A stretch of 64,000 nucleotides of DNA. Source: Herbaspirillum frisingense (lineage in GTDB: Bacteria > Pseudomonadota > Gammaproteobacteria > Burkholderiales > Burkholderiaceae_D). The stretch spans positions 1-64,000 of the forward strand of contig WNDX01000003.1 of NCBI GenBank assembly GCA_009914615.1, written 5' to 3'. Both the position numbers and the translations under genes were made by a program. Below the pieces are notes generated by a model. The model had not been told where the DNA came from. It saw only the letters and a list, made by a program, of their open reading frames with translations, and did not search any database. Shown piece after piece: positions 1-9,739 of this stretch. Each line of letters starts with the position of its first letter. The first letter of the stretch is position 1.

Positions 1-90
1 TGAGAACCTCTATATTCTCACTTTGGGCACTCGATGCCGCCGGAACGTGAGGATCCACCTCTTACCGCAACTCCCTCACTTCAACTTTAG

Positions 91-1194
91 CATCTCGCCC
101 TTACGGGGGAGGCGTCCATTCCATTTCCTGGCATCGACTTCACCAACGACCCGCTGCTGCAAGGGCGCATCCACTCCTACCTGGATACCCAGATCAGCCG
201 CCTGGGCGGAGTCAATTTCCATGAGCTGCCGATCAATTCCCCGCTGCGCGCCGTGCATAACAACCAGCGCGACGGCATGCACCGCCAGGCCATCCATCGC
301 GGACGGGTCTCCTACGAACCCAATTCACTGGGCGGCGGCTGTCCGTTCCAGGCTGGCGCGGCGGGATTTCGCAGCTTCCCGCAGCCGGTGGACGGCGACA
401 AGATCCGCGCCAAGCCGGAGAAGTTCGCCGACCACTTCTCGCAGGCACGGCTGTTCTGGAACAGCCAGCCGCTGGCCGAGCAACTGCACATCGTCCATGC
501 CTTCCGCTTCGAACTGACCCGCGTGCAGACGCCGGCCGTGCGCCAGCGCGTGGTGTCGCTGCTGGTCAACGTCGATCCCATGCTGGCGCAGCAGGTGGCC
601 GAGGGGCTGGGCTTCCCGGTGCCGGAGGCCGCCCCCGTCATCAGCGCGCAGCCGATGACCGACTACAGCGCATCGCCGGCGCTGTCGCTCACGGCCTACC
701 CCGGCAACACCGGCATCGCCACCCGGCGCGTGGCAGTGCTGGTGGCCGATGGCGTGGATGGCGCGATGGTGCGCGACGTCTATGAACACCTGTTGCAGCA
801 AGGCGCGGTGCCGCGCCTGGTGGGACAAAAACTGGGGGCGATCAAGGACGCCGACGGTGGTGAACTGCAGGTGGAAATCTCGCTGGCAGCGGCGCCTTCG
901 GCCCTGTACGACGCCGTCGTGCTGCCGCATGGAGAAAACGCATCGACGCTGCTGGCGGCCGATCCGCTGGTGGCCGACTTCGTGCGCGACCAGTATCGTC
1001 ACTGCAAGCCGCTGCTGGCGCTGGGCAGCGCCACCGCCATCCTCGACAAGGCCGAACTGCCCGATGTATTGCCCAGCGGCGACGACGACTTCTCGATGGC
1101 CGTGGGCGAGGCGGATCAATTGACCGAACTGCTGCCGCAGTTCGTCGAGGCGCTGGGCGGACAACGGGAGCTGGGGCGCGAGACCCTGACCTGA
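91..1194 (+). pseudogene. katE: Large-subunit (HPII/KatE-type) catalase, C-terminal part only; 5' end absent
   Basis: Frame 1 reads ...PGIDFTNDPLLQGRIHSYLDTQISRLGGVNFHELPINSP...HNNQRDGMHRQAI...YEPNS, then a C-terminal flavodoxin-like domain. In-frame TAG at 88-90 and no start codon before the catalase homology begins near 121-127. Confidence 0.85.
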
Positions 1195-1237
1195 GTGAGG
1201 CGGCGTCGGGATGGCGGCGGCGGTCGCCGGAGGGATT

Positions 1238-1470
1238 TCAGCGATGCAACACAGGAAGGCGCTCATCGATCGCCTTCCTTGCCCAGGCCATGCCGGCCGT
1301 CTTCACCTCGTCGAAATCCTCGTAGCGGGTTTCCCTATCGCGCCAGGTCGGCCAGGGAGCTTGCCAGGCCGGCTTGATCTGCACGGCCAGGTGCCAGCCG
1401 TCCAGCATGCCGATGCCGACGATGCGGATATCGTGGTCGCGGTAGCGGCTGGTGTAGATGGAAGACTGCA
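1238..1470 (-). CDS. Small hypothetical protein (MQSSIYTSRYRDHDIRIVGIGMLDGWHLAVQIKP...)
   Basis: Open frame within ORF 1238..1606; start chosen at an internal Met; coding-like composition. Confidence 0.5.
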
Positions 1471-1642
1471 TCGGATTTCCGGGCGGAAAATTCCCTTCAG
1501 TATAGTGCGACGCAAAATAAAAGCGATGGCCATTCCAGCAACTCTTCGCTGCCTGGCGGAAATCAGGAAATGCCCGATAGCCCGGCGGCGGCTTCCGGTT
1601 CACCATCTGCTTACCGATCCATCATCGCGAGAGCAGACCAAC

Positions 1643-2002
1643 ATGAACAAGACCGCACTCATCGCCGCCTCCCGTGCAGACGAAAGCCGGGCCCTGACCG
1701 AATGGCTGGCATTCAATGACATCGATATCCAGACCGCGGGCAGCGGCAACGGCGCCATCGAGCAGATGACGCACGGACGACCGGACATCGTGCTGGCCCA
1801 ACTGTCGATGGACGACATGAGCGGACTGCGCCTGGCGCACTATCTGAAGGCGCACGACGGCTTCTCGGCGGTGCCGGTGATCCTGCTGTGCCGCGATGAG
1901 CGCGAAATGAAACTGGTCAACGGCCAGTGGCCGGCCTTCATCTTCGAGGCGCCGCTGAACCAGGCGCTGATCTCGGAGCTGAAGCGCGAACTGGTCAACT
2001 GA
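1643..2002 (+). CDS. Receiver-like (pseudo-receiver) domain protein
   Basis: MNKTALIAASRADESRALTEWLAFNDIDIQTAGSGNGAIEQM..PDIVLAQLSMDDMSGL..VPVILL: CheY-like fold pattern, but the phosphoacceptor position is Q. Confidence 0.75.
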   Translation: MNKTALIAASRADESRALTEWLAFNDIDIQTAGSGNGAIEQMTHGRPDIVLAQLSMDDMSGLRLAHYLKAHDGFSAVPVILLCRDEREMKLVNGQWPAFIFEAPLNQALISELKRELVN

Positions 2003-2031
2003 CCCATCGATCGCCAGAGATTCCCGACATG

Positions 2032-2061
2032 AAAAAGGCGGACCGCATGGTCCGCCTTTTT
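2032..2061. terminator. Bidirectional intrinsic terminator
   Basis: AAAAAGGCGGACC-GCAT-GGTCCGCCTTTTT, 13-bp perfect stem between convergent genes. Confidence 0.85.
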
Positions 2062-2080
2062 CATTGTTGACCTTCCGGCA

Positions 2081-4600
2081 TCAGGCGTCAGAACGCCGGC
2101 GACGGCGGATCAGCGCGATGCCGGAGGCGCCCGCCAGCACCGCGGCCAGCAGCATCGCGGCGCTGGCGGTGCGATGTTGCGCAACCCAGCGGCGCGCGCC
2201 GCGCCAGGCCTGCACGTAGGGGAAGCGCGCGGCGGCGCCAAAGTCCGGCTCGACGCAGTTCTGGCCGAAGTCCGCCGCGAAGGGCACGGCCGCGCCCTCC
2301 TTCACGTAGCGCCGATAGAGTTGACTGGCGCGTTCCTCATCGTAGAAGACGAAGTTGGTGCCCTGGCACAGCACCGCGGCGAAGGCCTGGGAGCGCGCCG
2401 GCAATTCGTCGGCGGACTTGAGCGCGTAGTCGGCGGCGATGTCGCGGTAGTGGAAGCGCTTGTAGGGCTTGGCTTCGCTGGCGGCATAACGCTTGCGTTC
2501 TTCCTCGGTCACCAGCGGGCCGGGCAGATCGGCCAGCGCGCGCGCCTGCGGCGTATCGGGACGCGGCTTGCTGGTGTCGTAGCTCGGCGCGCCGTCGCGT
2601 CCGGCCCCGTAGGTATAGCCGCCGCCGTAGGCGGCGTAGTCCGGCCCCTCTTCATACCCCATGATTTCCATACCCTGGCGGCGTGCAATGACCGCTGCAC
2701 GGTACCACCCTTCGGCGCGCCGGGTGGAGCGCCAGGCATGCCGGCCCTGTTCCAGCGCTTCGCCGTATTCGCGGGCCTTGGCGCGGGTGCGCCAGGGAAC
2801 CGGGGTTTCCTTGCCGTGCTCGTCGTAGCTGCTTTCGATGAAGCGCTCGTCGCGTTCATCCGGGAAGTAAGGCAACGCCTCTTCCACGCGGCCCTCGCGC
2901 ACCAGGCGGCGCGCCAGCAGCTGGCGCAGGCGGTCATCGGCGGTGGGGGGCGACAGGCTCATGGCGGCATAGCGGGTCGGCATCCTGGTCTGCTGGCTCT
3001 TGGCGGCCTTGGCGACGGCATCGGCGGACGGCATCGGCGAACCCGGCACGTTCTTGTCCACATAGGTCTTCAATTCATCCACGGTCAGCACGCGCTCGGC
3101 GACGTAGCTCAGGTCGTTGAGGTAGTTGCCGTAGGACGGATAGTAATAATCGTCGTCGCTCTGCCGGGCGCTGCCCAACGCGGCGCGGCGGAACTGGTCG
3201 AGCGCTTCGACGTACTGGCCGCGCGACAGCGTCAGTACCGCCTGCTCGCCCATCAGCAGGCCGGCGCTGCCCCGTTCCAGGCTGCCGTCGATCTTGGGGA
3301 AGGCTTGCGCGGCGCGCGCATAGGCTTGCGCCGCGGCCTGGTGGTCGCCGGCGCGCATGGCCAGCTTGGCGCGCACCCACCAGGCCAGCGCCGTGTCCTG
3401 CTTCTGCACCAGCGCCTGCGCCAGCTCGTAACGGCCGGTGCGATAGGCCAGCGACGCCAGGCGATCGGCGCCGCCGGCATTTTCCAGGCCGCGCTGCTTG
3501 AGCGCATCGACCAGGTTCACCAGATCGCTGTTGGGCTGGATGCCGCCGCCGCGCGCCGCGTCGGGGTAGCCCGAGGCGCCGCTGTTGCCGGAGCCGACGT
3601 CGTATTCGTAGATGCTTTCCTTGCTGCCGTCCACCATGTCGCCCACGCGCGCCAGCGCATAGGTCACCAACAGCTTCTGCGCCACGGGGTCGTCGATCAG
3701 GGAGCCGGTGGTTCCGGCGTTGCCCAGCGCCCAGGACGCGATGGTCTGCAACGAGGCCACCGCGCTTGCCGAACCGCGCGCGGCCTGCTCGGCATAGAAG
3801 CGGATCGCCAGCTTCAGGTCGGCCGCGCTGATGTCTTCGACGCAGTCCTTGGCCTGATTGAAATCGTACCAGCCACATTGTCCGCCCTTGCCGGCAAGGT
3901 AGAGGCGCCCCTGTTCGCCGTAGCTGGCCACGGCCAGTCCCAGCGGATCCGATGCGCCCGCCAGCGCCAGCGCACGCGTCTTCTCAAAGTAGGCGGCGGC
4001 CTGCTTGCGTTCGGCGGCGGCGTCCATGCCAGCGGCGCCGATGTTGGCCGCGTGCAGCCGGCCCAGCATGTAGGCGGCCCAGACGGCGCGCTCGCCGGCA
4101 TCCTGCGGCGGCAGCGCCAGCACGGCTTCGAAGCGCTTCTGCGCGCGGACGTACAGGTCGGCCGGCGGCGGCGCCTGGCCGTCGCCGCGCGCGGCGTGAT
4201 AGTCCTGCGCGCCGGCGGTGTAGAGCCGCACCGCCGCCGGCAAGCCTTCGCCCGCGGCATAGGCCGCCTCGCCGTCGGCCTGCGCGCGCATGGCTTTGAG
4301 CCTGGTGAACTGGGCGTCGTCCAGCTTGCCCTTCTCCAGCATGCGCATGGATTTGGGATCATCCTCGCGCCGGTTTTCATGGCCGACGCCTTCACCGGCC
4401 TTCAGCTGGTCGGCGGCCGTCACCAGATGGGCCGCTTCCCATGCGAAGGAGTTGGCCGGGGTGTTTTGCAAGGTGCCGACGCGGTCGTCCAGCAGTTGCA
4501 GGGGGAAGTCCGGCCCGCACGCCACCACCGTGGCGGCGCCGATGACGATGAAGCCGCCCAGGGCACAGGCGATCTTGGTGGTCTTGCCGAGTTGTTTCAT
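2081..4600 (-). CDS. Large TPR/Sel1-like repeat protein with lipobox-like N-terminus and C-terminal TM-RRRRR tail
   Basis: Start MKQLGKTTKIACALGGFIVIGAATVVACGPDF; ends AAMLLAAVLAGASGIALIRRRRRSDA; TGATG overlap with the upstream gene. Confidence 0.75.
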   Translation of the reverse strand: MKQLGKTTKIACALGGFIVIGAATVVACGPDFPLQLLDDRVGTLQNTPANSFAWEAAHLVTAADQLKAGEGVGHENRREDDPKSMRMLEKGKLDDAQFTRLKAMRAQADGEAAYAAGEGLPAAVRLYTAGAQDYHAARGDGQAPPPADLYVRAQKRFEAVLALPPQDAGERAVWAAYMLGRLHAANIGAAGMDAAAERKQAAAYFEKTRALALAGASDPLGLAVASYGEQGRLYLAGKGGQCGWYDFNQAKDCVEDISAADLKLAIRFYAEQAARGSASAVASLQTIASWALGNAGTTGSLIDDPVAQKLLVTYALARVGDMVDGSKESIYEYDVGSGNSGASGYPDAARGGGIQPNSDLVNLVDALKQRGLENAGGADRLASLAYRTGRYELAQALVQKQDTALAWWVRAKLAMRAGDHQAAAQAYARAAQAFPKIDGSLERGSAGLLMGEQAVLTLSRGQYVEALDQFRRAALGSARQSDDDYYYPSYGNYLNDLSYVAERVLTVDELKTYVDKNVPGSPMPSADAVAKAAKSQQTRMPTRYAAMSLSPPTADDRLRQLLARRLVREGRVEEALPYFPDERDERFIESSYDEHGKETPVPWRTRAKAREYGEALEQGRHAWRSTRRAEGWYRAAVIARRQGMEIMGYEEGPDYAAYGGGYTYGAGRDGAPSYDTSKPRPDTPQARALADLPGPLVTEEERKRYAASEAKPYKRFHYRDIAADYALKSADELPARSQAFAAVLCQGTNFVFYDEERASQLYRRYVKEGAAVPFAADFGQNCVEPDFGAAARFPYVQAWRGARRWVAQHRTASAAMLLAAVLAGASGIALIRRRRRSDA

Positions 4601-5877
4601 CAGGATCCGATCTGTAATGCGATGTCGTTTTGGCGCCCGGCGCCGTCCGCGCAGCGCAGCCAGCCAATGTTGCGCCGGGCGCCGGCGCGCAGCAGGCCGT
4701 GCTGGGTCAGGCGCAGGTAGCGGCCGTGGCCGTCGTTTTCCATGGCGTAGCCGTTGATGCCGTCGCCGGCCAGGTCGGCCGCGCAGGCGCCGCCGATGCG
4801 GATGCGCGCGGGCAGCGGGGCATCGGCGTTGCCGGGGTTGTCCAGCATGATCTCGCGCGGTGCGCCGTCGGCTTCGCCGGTGGTGGCCAGGCGCACCACC
4901 AGGCCCTCTTGCAGCGGACGGCGTTCCAGCACGGCCAGCCATGTGGAAAGACTCCAGGCGCGCCGATCGTCGCCGGTGGGCAAGCGGAACCAGGCGATCC
5001 CGGCCAAGCCGCGCGGCTGGCGTTGCAGGGTGTCCGTGACGAAGCGCGCCAACACGCGCGGCGTGGCCACCAGTTCGCTGGCCACGCCGCCGGCCAGCAC
5101 CGGACGTTCGCTCTCGACGGCGACGAGGGCGCCATTGTTGTCCCACACCACGCGCGAGCCATAGGCCGGCAACGCTACGTGCCAGGGGCGCCTGGTGCGT
5201 TGTGAAAATTGCGCCATCCAGTCATGCGCGCGCTCCGGGTCGAACAGGCCCTGGCGCGGGTCGAGCACGGCGTGCACTTGCAAGGTGGATTCGTCGGCGG
5301 CGGCCAGCAAGGCATCCAGGCGCGGGCTACCCAGCCAGGTCGGCAAGGCGGTGATGGCCAGCGCGGTATCGCCCAGCCGGGGCTTGAGGCGGTTCAGAAA
5401 AGCGGTGTATTCGGGCAGCTTGGCCGTGGCGCAGTCGTAGTCGATTTCCAGCGCTGCCGGCGACAGGCCGCGCTGGCGCCAGTCCGCCAGCAGTTGCAGG
5501 ATGCGCGCCTCGATCGCCGGTGCGTCGAAGCGCGCCAGTTGGCCGTTGATGCGTACCGTCATCAGCAGCGGCTTGCCGGTGCCGGACAGCAATTTGCTGT
5601 CCGGCGTGACATCGATCCAGCGGCCGGACGCTCCCAGTTCCGCAGCCAGCACATGCCAGCGCGCCACCTGGGCGTCGGAGGCGGTCAGCGCGGCGCGCAG
5701 CGCGGGAGTCCATTGGCGCTGCCAGATATAGACATCCTGGGGCAGCGCCGATTGCGGTGCCGGGTCGCGCGAGCAGGCTGCCAGCAGCAAAGCGCTCAAC
5801 AGGAGAAAGACGGCACGGCGCCACCGGCGCGCTCGCGCAAGCGACGGGGAAAGCAGTGGATGGAGGAAGGCGGACAT
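4600..5877 (-). CDS. DUF3142-type lipoprotein
   Basis: Signal peptide LLLSALLLAACSRD; YIWQRQWTPALRAAL..., LQVHAVLD..., WFRLPTGDDRRAWS. Confidence 0.75.
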   Translation of the reverse strand: MSAFLHPLLSPSLARARRWRRAVFLLLSALLLAACSRDPAPQSALPQDVYIWQRQWTPALRAALTASDAQVARWHVLAAELGASGRWIDVTPDSKLLSGTGKPLLMTVRINGQLARFDAPAIEARILQLLADWRQRGLSPAALEIDYDCATAKLPEYTAFLNRLKPRLGDTALAITALPTWLGSPRLDALLAAADESTLQVHAVLDPRQGLFDPERAHDWMAQFSQRTRRPWHVALPAYGSRVVWDNNGALVAVESERPVLAGGVASELVATPRVLARFVTDTLQRQPRGLAGIAWFRLPTGDDRRAWSLSTWLAVLERRPLQEGLVVRLATTGEADGAPREIMLDNPGNADAPLPARIRIGGACAADLAGDGINGYAMENDGHGRYLRLTQHGLLRAGARRNIGWLRCADGAGRQNDIALQIGS

Positions 5878-5945
5878 GAACGACGTCGTTGGCGCGGCGA
5901 ATGGGTCCTTTGCAATTGGACGGCATTGTACGTGAGCCGCGCCCG

Positions 5946-5990
5946 AAAAACACCAGGCCCGGAGCCGCCTTGCGGTCTCCGGGCCTGGTG
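5946..5990 (-). terminator. Intrinsic terminator for the MFS gene
   Basis: CACCAGGCCCGGAG/CTCCGGGCCTGGTG, 14-bp perfect stem (5951-5990), followed on the minus strand by TTTTT. Confidence 0.8.
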
Positions 5991-6027
5991 CCGCGCATCC
6001 GGGAATGCGCGGGGAGGGTATGCCGGC

Positions 6028-7338
6028 TTAAGCCTTGTAGCCCTTGCTGCTCATCGGCACGAACGCCAGCAGCACGCCCAGGATGGACAGACCGATCACG
6101 TAGTGCGCCGGGCCTTGCGGATCGGCCTTGATCCACAGCGAGATCAGCACCGGGGTCAGGCCGCCGAACACGGCATAGGCCATGTTGTAGGCGAAGGACA
6201 GGCCGGTGAAGCGCACCGGCGGCGGGAAGGCGCGGGTCGAGACGATCGGCGTGAGCGAGATGCTGCCCACGAACAGGCCCACCAACGCGTAGCCCCACAC
6301 CAGCGACTCGGGCGAGCCTGGCAGATGGCCGTAGAACCAGAAGGTGGACAGGCCCAGGCCGCCCCAGCCGATGATCATGCAGGCGCGGGTGCCGATGCGG
6401 TCGCACAGCCAGCCGATGGCCAGGCAGCCCACGGTCAGCATCAGGGTGCCGGCGCAGTTGGCCTGCATCACCAGCTTGGCCGGCAGGTGGTGCACGGTCT
6501 GCAGGTAGGACGGGGTCATCAGGATCACCACCACGATGGCGCCCGACAGGCACCAGGTCATGCCGGCGGTCAGCACGCTGGCGGCACGGTGCTCGCGCAG
6601 CACGGTCTTGAGCGGCAGTTCATTGGCCTGGGCGCGGCGCGCGGCCAGTTCGCGGAACACCGGTGTTTCTTCCAGGTAGCGGCGCAGGTACACCGACACC
6701 AGGCCGAACACGCCGCCCAGGATGAAGGGAATGCGCCAGGCATAGCCGGCCACGTCGGCGGGTTCGAACACGCTGTTGATGAAGATGCCCATCAGCGAAC
6801 CCAGCAGGATGCCGCCGGTGATGCCGGCGGTCAGCGAGCCGACGCCGAAGGAATAACGGTTGGCCGGCACGTGCTCGGCCACGAACACCCAGGCGCCCGG
6901 CATTTCGCCGCCGATCGCCGCGCCTTGCAGGGTGCGCATCAGCAGCAGCAGGATGGGCGCGGCCACGCCGATGCTGGCGTAGGTCGGCAGCAGGCCGATC
7001 ACCAGCGTGGGCACGGCCATCAGGAAGATCGATAGCGTGAACATGCGCTTGCGGCCGATGACGTCGCCGTAGTGGGCGATGATGATGCCGCCCACCGGGC
7101 GCGCCAGGTAGCCGGCGGCGAAGATGCCGAAGGTCTGCAGCATGCGCAGCCATTCCGGCATGTCGGCCGGGAAGAATAGTTTGCCGACCACTGCCGCGAA
7201 GAACACGTAAATGACGAAGTCATAGAACTCCAGCGTACCGCCCAGGGCGGACAGGCCGAGCGTCTTGTAGTCGGACGAGGAGAGAGGTCGATGCTGGGAC
7301 TCGTTGAGAGCCCCGGTAAATTCAGCGGAAGTGGTCAT
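6028..7338 (-). CDS. MFS transporter, metabolite:H+ symporter (ProP/ShiA-like) family
   Basis: GGTLEFYDFVIYVFFAAVVGKLFFP; ARPVGGIIIAHYGDVIGRKRMFTLS; 12 hydrophobic segments. Confidence 0.85.
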   Translation of the reverse strand: MTTSAEFTGALNESQHRPLSSSDYKTLGLSALGGTLEFYDFVIYVFFAAVVGKLFFPADMPEWLRMLQTFGIFAAGYLARPVGGIIIAHYGDVIGRKRMFTLSIFLMAVPTLVIGLLPTYASIGVAAPILLLLMRTLQGAAIGGEMPGAWVFVAEHVPANRYSFGVGSLTAGITGGILLGSLMGIFINSVFEPADVAGYAWRIPFILGGVFGLVSVYLRRYLEETPVFRELAARRAQANELPLKTVLREHRAASVLTAGMTWCLSGAIVVVILMTPSYLQTVHHLPAKLVMQANCAGTLMLTVGCLAIGWLCDRIGTRACMIIGWGGLGLSTFWFYGHLPGSPESLVWGYALVGLFVGSISLTPIVSTRAFPPPVRFTGLSFAYNMAYAVFGGLTPVLISLWIKADPQGPAHYVIGLSILGVLLAFVPMSSKGYKA

Positions 7339-7757
7339 GGTCGTTCACTATCGGGAAAGCAGAAATCCGGCCCCGCGCCGGACATCGCGTTAGCGACGGC
7401 AATGGCGCTGCGGGCTGGAAGGCCGGCTTCATCTTTTTCGGGCGGGTGGTCGCAGACGGCATGTCTGCGAATGACAGGATCGGCGGGAAACGTAAAGCGA
7501 AGTTCTACGATTTAGCGGCGAAACTGGGAACAGGATACCCGAAAGCGGTAAAACTTCCGCGACGCAGCATTTCTTGCCGTGTTTTCGGCCAGCGGCAGCA
7601 TGTGCTTCACCGGCGCACTCGACACAATGGAGCGGCCAAGTCGACCGCGTTGCAGCATGGCCCGCAAGGCGAGTGGCGGCGCATCGCCGCCGCGAGCGGC
7701 GCCGGCACGACGAGGCCCTCCCCGGCTCCCGATCTCGGAAAACCGGGCCCCGAAAGC

Positions 7758-7793
7758 AACATGGCCGCATGCGAATCATGCGGCCATGTTTTT
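7758..7793. terminator. Hairpin, probable terminator
   Basis: AACATGGCCGCATG-CGAAT-CATGCGGCCATGTT then TTT; 14-bp perfect stem. Confidence 0.6.
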
Positions 7794-7808
7794 GCGAGCA
7801 GCGAGCCC

Positions 7809-8519
7809 TCAGGTATCGAGCACGATATCGACGCCGGAACTCCGGCGCAGCATCAGGAAGCCTTCGCCATAGATGTTGCGGATCTGCATCGGCGCCTCGT
7901 CCAGCGAGCGCAGTTTCTGCCGCACGCGATAGATCAGCGCGTCGATGCGGTGCGCATCGTATTCCTCGGCGCCGGAACGCAGCAGGTCGAACAACTGGGT
8001 GTGCGAGACCGGGTAGTTGGGACTTTGCAGCAGCGCCGCCAGCGCGGTGCTCTCCTTGTCGGTGAATTGCAGCGCCACCGAGCCGTTGTTGGACAAGCGC
8101 CCCGACTTGCGGTTGAAGCTCCACTTCTCCGACTCCGGCGAGCTCTGGTGCGGCGCCGTCTTCATGCGGCGGGCCAGTGCGGTCAGCGTGGCGGAGACTT
8201 CCTCCAGCTTGACCGGCTTGACCAGATAATAATCGGCGCCGTCGCTCATGCCCCGCACGCGGTCTTCAAGACGCGTGGTGGCGGTGACGATCACGATGCC
8301 CATCGACGGAAAGTGCTGGCGGATGGACGCCAGCTCCGGCAGCAGGTTGCCGTCCGGCAGACCGGCGTCGGCAATCAGAATATCCGGCTGGCGGCTCTTG
8401 AGAATATCAAGCGCCTCCGCCAGAGCCGAGCAGCCAGCCGCTTCGTAGCCCAATCCCCCGACATGTGCGGCAAGCGTATTGCGCCAGTCGATTTCGCCTT
8501 CAACGATTAATACTTTCAT
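7809..8519 (-). CDS. OmpR-family response regulator (receiver + winged helix)
   Basis: MKVLIVEGEIDWRN...PDILIADAGLPDG...YYLVKPVKLEEV...HRIDALIYRVRQKL. Confidence 0.85.
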   Translation of the reverse strand: MKVLIVEGEIDWRNTLAAHVGGLGYEAAGCSALAEALDILKSRQPDILIADAGLPDGNLLPELASIRQHFPSMGIVIVTATTRLEDRVRGMSDGADYYLVKPVKLEEVSATLTALARRMKTAPHQSSPESEKWSFNRKSGRLSNNGSVALQFTDKESTALAALLQSPNYPVSHTQLFDLLRSGAEEYDAHRIDALIYRVRQKLRSLDEAPMQIRNIYGEGFLMLRRSSGVDIVLDT

Positions 8520-8718
8520 TACTCTAGCGTTCCGGACGAACCTGTTTTTATGACTGCCGGCGCATCGCCGCCGCGTCCCTGCGGACGCGCATCCGGGCCC
8601 CACCCCACAGGCGCGGAGATGCTTACCATAATCACAACGTTATACAGAAAATATCCGTCGAGAAACTCATAAAAACTCGCAGATATTTCCCCCCCAAAAA
8701 AACTTGCCGATCGCGCTC

Positions 8719-9141
8719 TCAGCGCAGCAGTTGGGCCACCGTGGACAACAGGTGATCAACCGAACACGGCTTCAGCAAGAAAGCCGAGATTTCTGGAAAA
8801 TGCGCGCTCGCCGCCGGCAGGTTGGCGCTGATCAGCGCCACCGGAATATGGCCGTAGCGGTCATGCGACTTGATGTAGCGCGCCAGCTCGATGCCATCCA
8901 TGCGCGGCATGCTCATGTCGGTGAGAACCACGCTGGGCACCTGCGATTGCATGCGCTCGATGGCTTCGATGCCATTGGCCGCCGCTATCACCGACAGGCC
9001 GCTGTGTTCCAGGATTTCGCAGAGCAGCTCGCGCGAATCCTCATGGTCTTCCACCACCAACACCGTCTTGTCTTTTCCCTTGCTTGCCACGTTCTCATCC
9101 TCCTTGCCCGCCCCGCCCGATCTGGCGGGCAGTGAATCCAT
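8719..9141 (-). CDS. Single-domain response regulator (CheY-like)
   Basis: KTVLVVEDHEDSRELL...VVLTDMSMPRMDGIEL...FLLKPCSVDHLL. Confidence 0.85.
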   Translation of the reverse strand: MDSLPARSGGAGKEDENVASKGKDKTVLVVEDHEDSRELLCEILEHSGLSVIAAANGIEAIERMQSQVPSVVLTDMSMPRMDGIELARYIKSHDRYGHIPVALISANLPAASAHFPEISAFLLKPCSVDHLLSTVAQLLR

Positions 9142-9253
9142 GTGAGCGATAGTGATCTTTGGCGATAATTCGCGGTATCAGGATTTTCCTGATTAAAAAG
9201 ACAACATTTTAATTATGACAACAAATCTCGTGGAATAACCAGGGAGCGCTAGA

Positions 9254-9739
9254 ATGGCGCGTTTCCCGAAGGCCCGACTGACCATGACCGACAAGCCGCA
9301 AACGCCCGCCCCAGAGGCATTTGAAAGACGAATCACGGAAATCCGCATCGCCGCCGCGCTGTTGTTGCGCAGCGACGGTGCCATGCTGGTGGTGCGCAAG
9401 CGCGGCACCACGCACTTCATGCAGGCCGGCGGCAAGATCGATGGCGGAGAGGATGCGCAGAGCGCGCTGCTGCGCGAATTGCAGGAAGAATTGGGCATTG
9501 CGCCCGCCGCGGCGGCGCTGGAAGACCTCGGCATGCACAGTGCGGTGGCCGCCAATGAGGCGCACAGCGTGGTTCATTGCCGACTGTTCAAGGCCGACTG
9601 GAACGGCGCGGTCATGCCGGCGGCGGAAATCGAGGAAGCGCGCTGGATCATGCCGGCCGATGCCGCCAGCCTGCTGCTGGCGCCACTCACCCGCGACGCA
9701 GTGCTGCCGCTTTGGCAAGCCGCGCTGCGCCGACATTGA
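9254..9739 (+). CDS. NUDIX hydrolase
   Basis: Nudix box GGKIDGGEDAQSALLRELQEELGI. Confidence 0.9.
   Translation: MARFPKARLTMTDKPQTPAPEAFERRITEIRIAAALLLRSDGAMLVVRKRGTTHFMQAGGKIDGGEDAQSALLRELQEELGIAPAAAALEDLGMHSAVAANEAHSVVHCRLFKADWNGAVMPAAEIEEARWIMPADAASLLLAPLTRDAVLPLWQAALRRH

Noticed and set aside
1-120. IS element or phage end at the window start
   Set aside because: No terminal inverted repeat, transposase or recognisable element in the ~120 bp available.
2174-4720. 848-aa plus-strand ORF opposite the repeat protein
   Set aside because: Antisense shadow ORF with no recognisable domain; the minus-strand gene has signal peptide, coupling and repeats.
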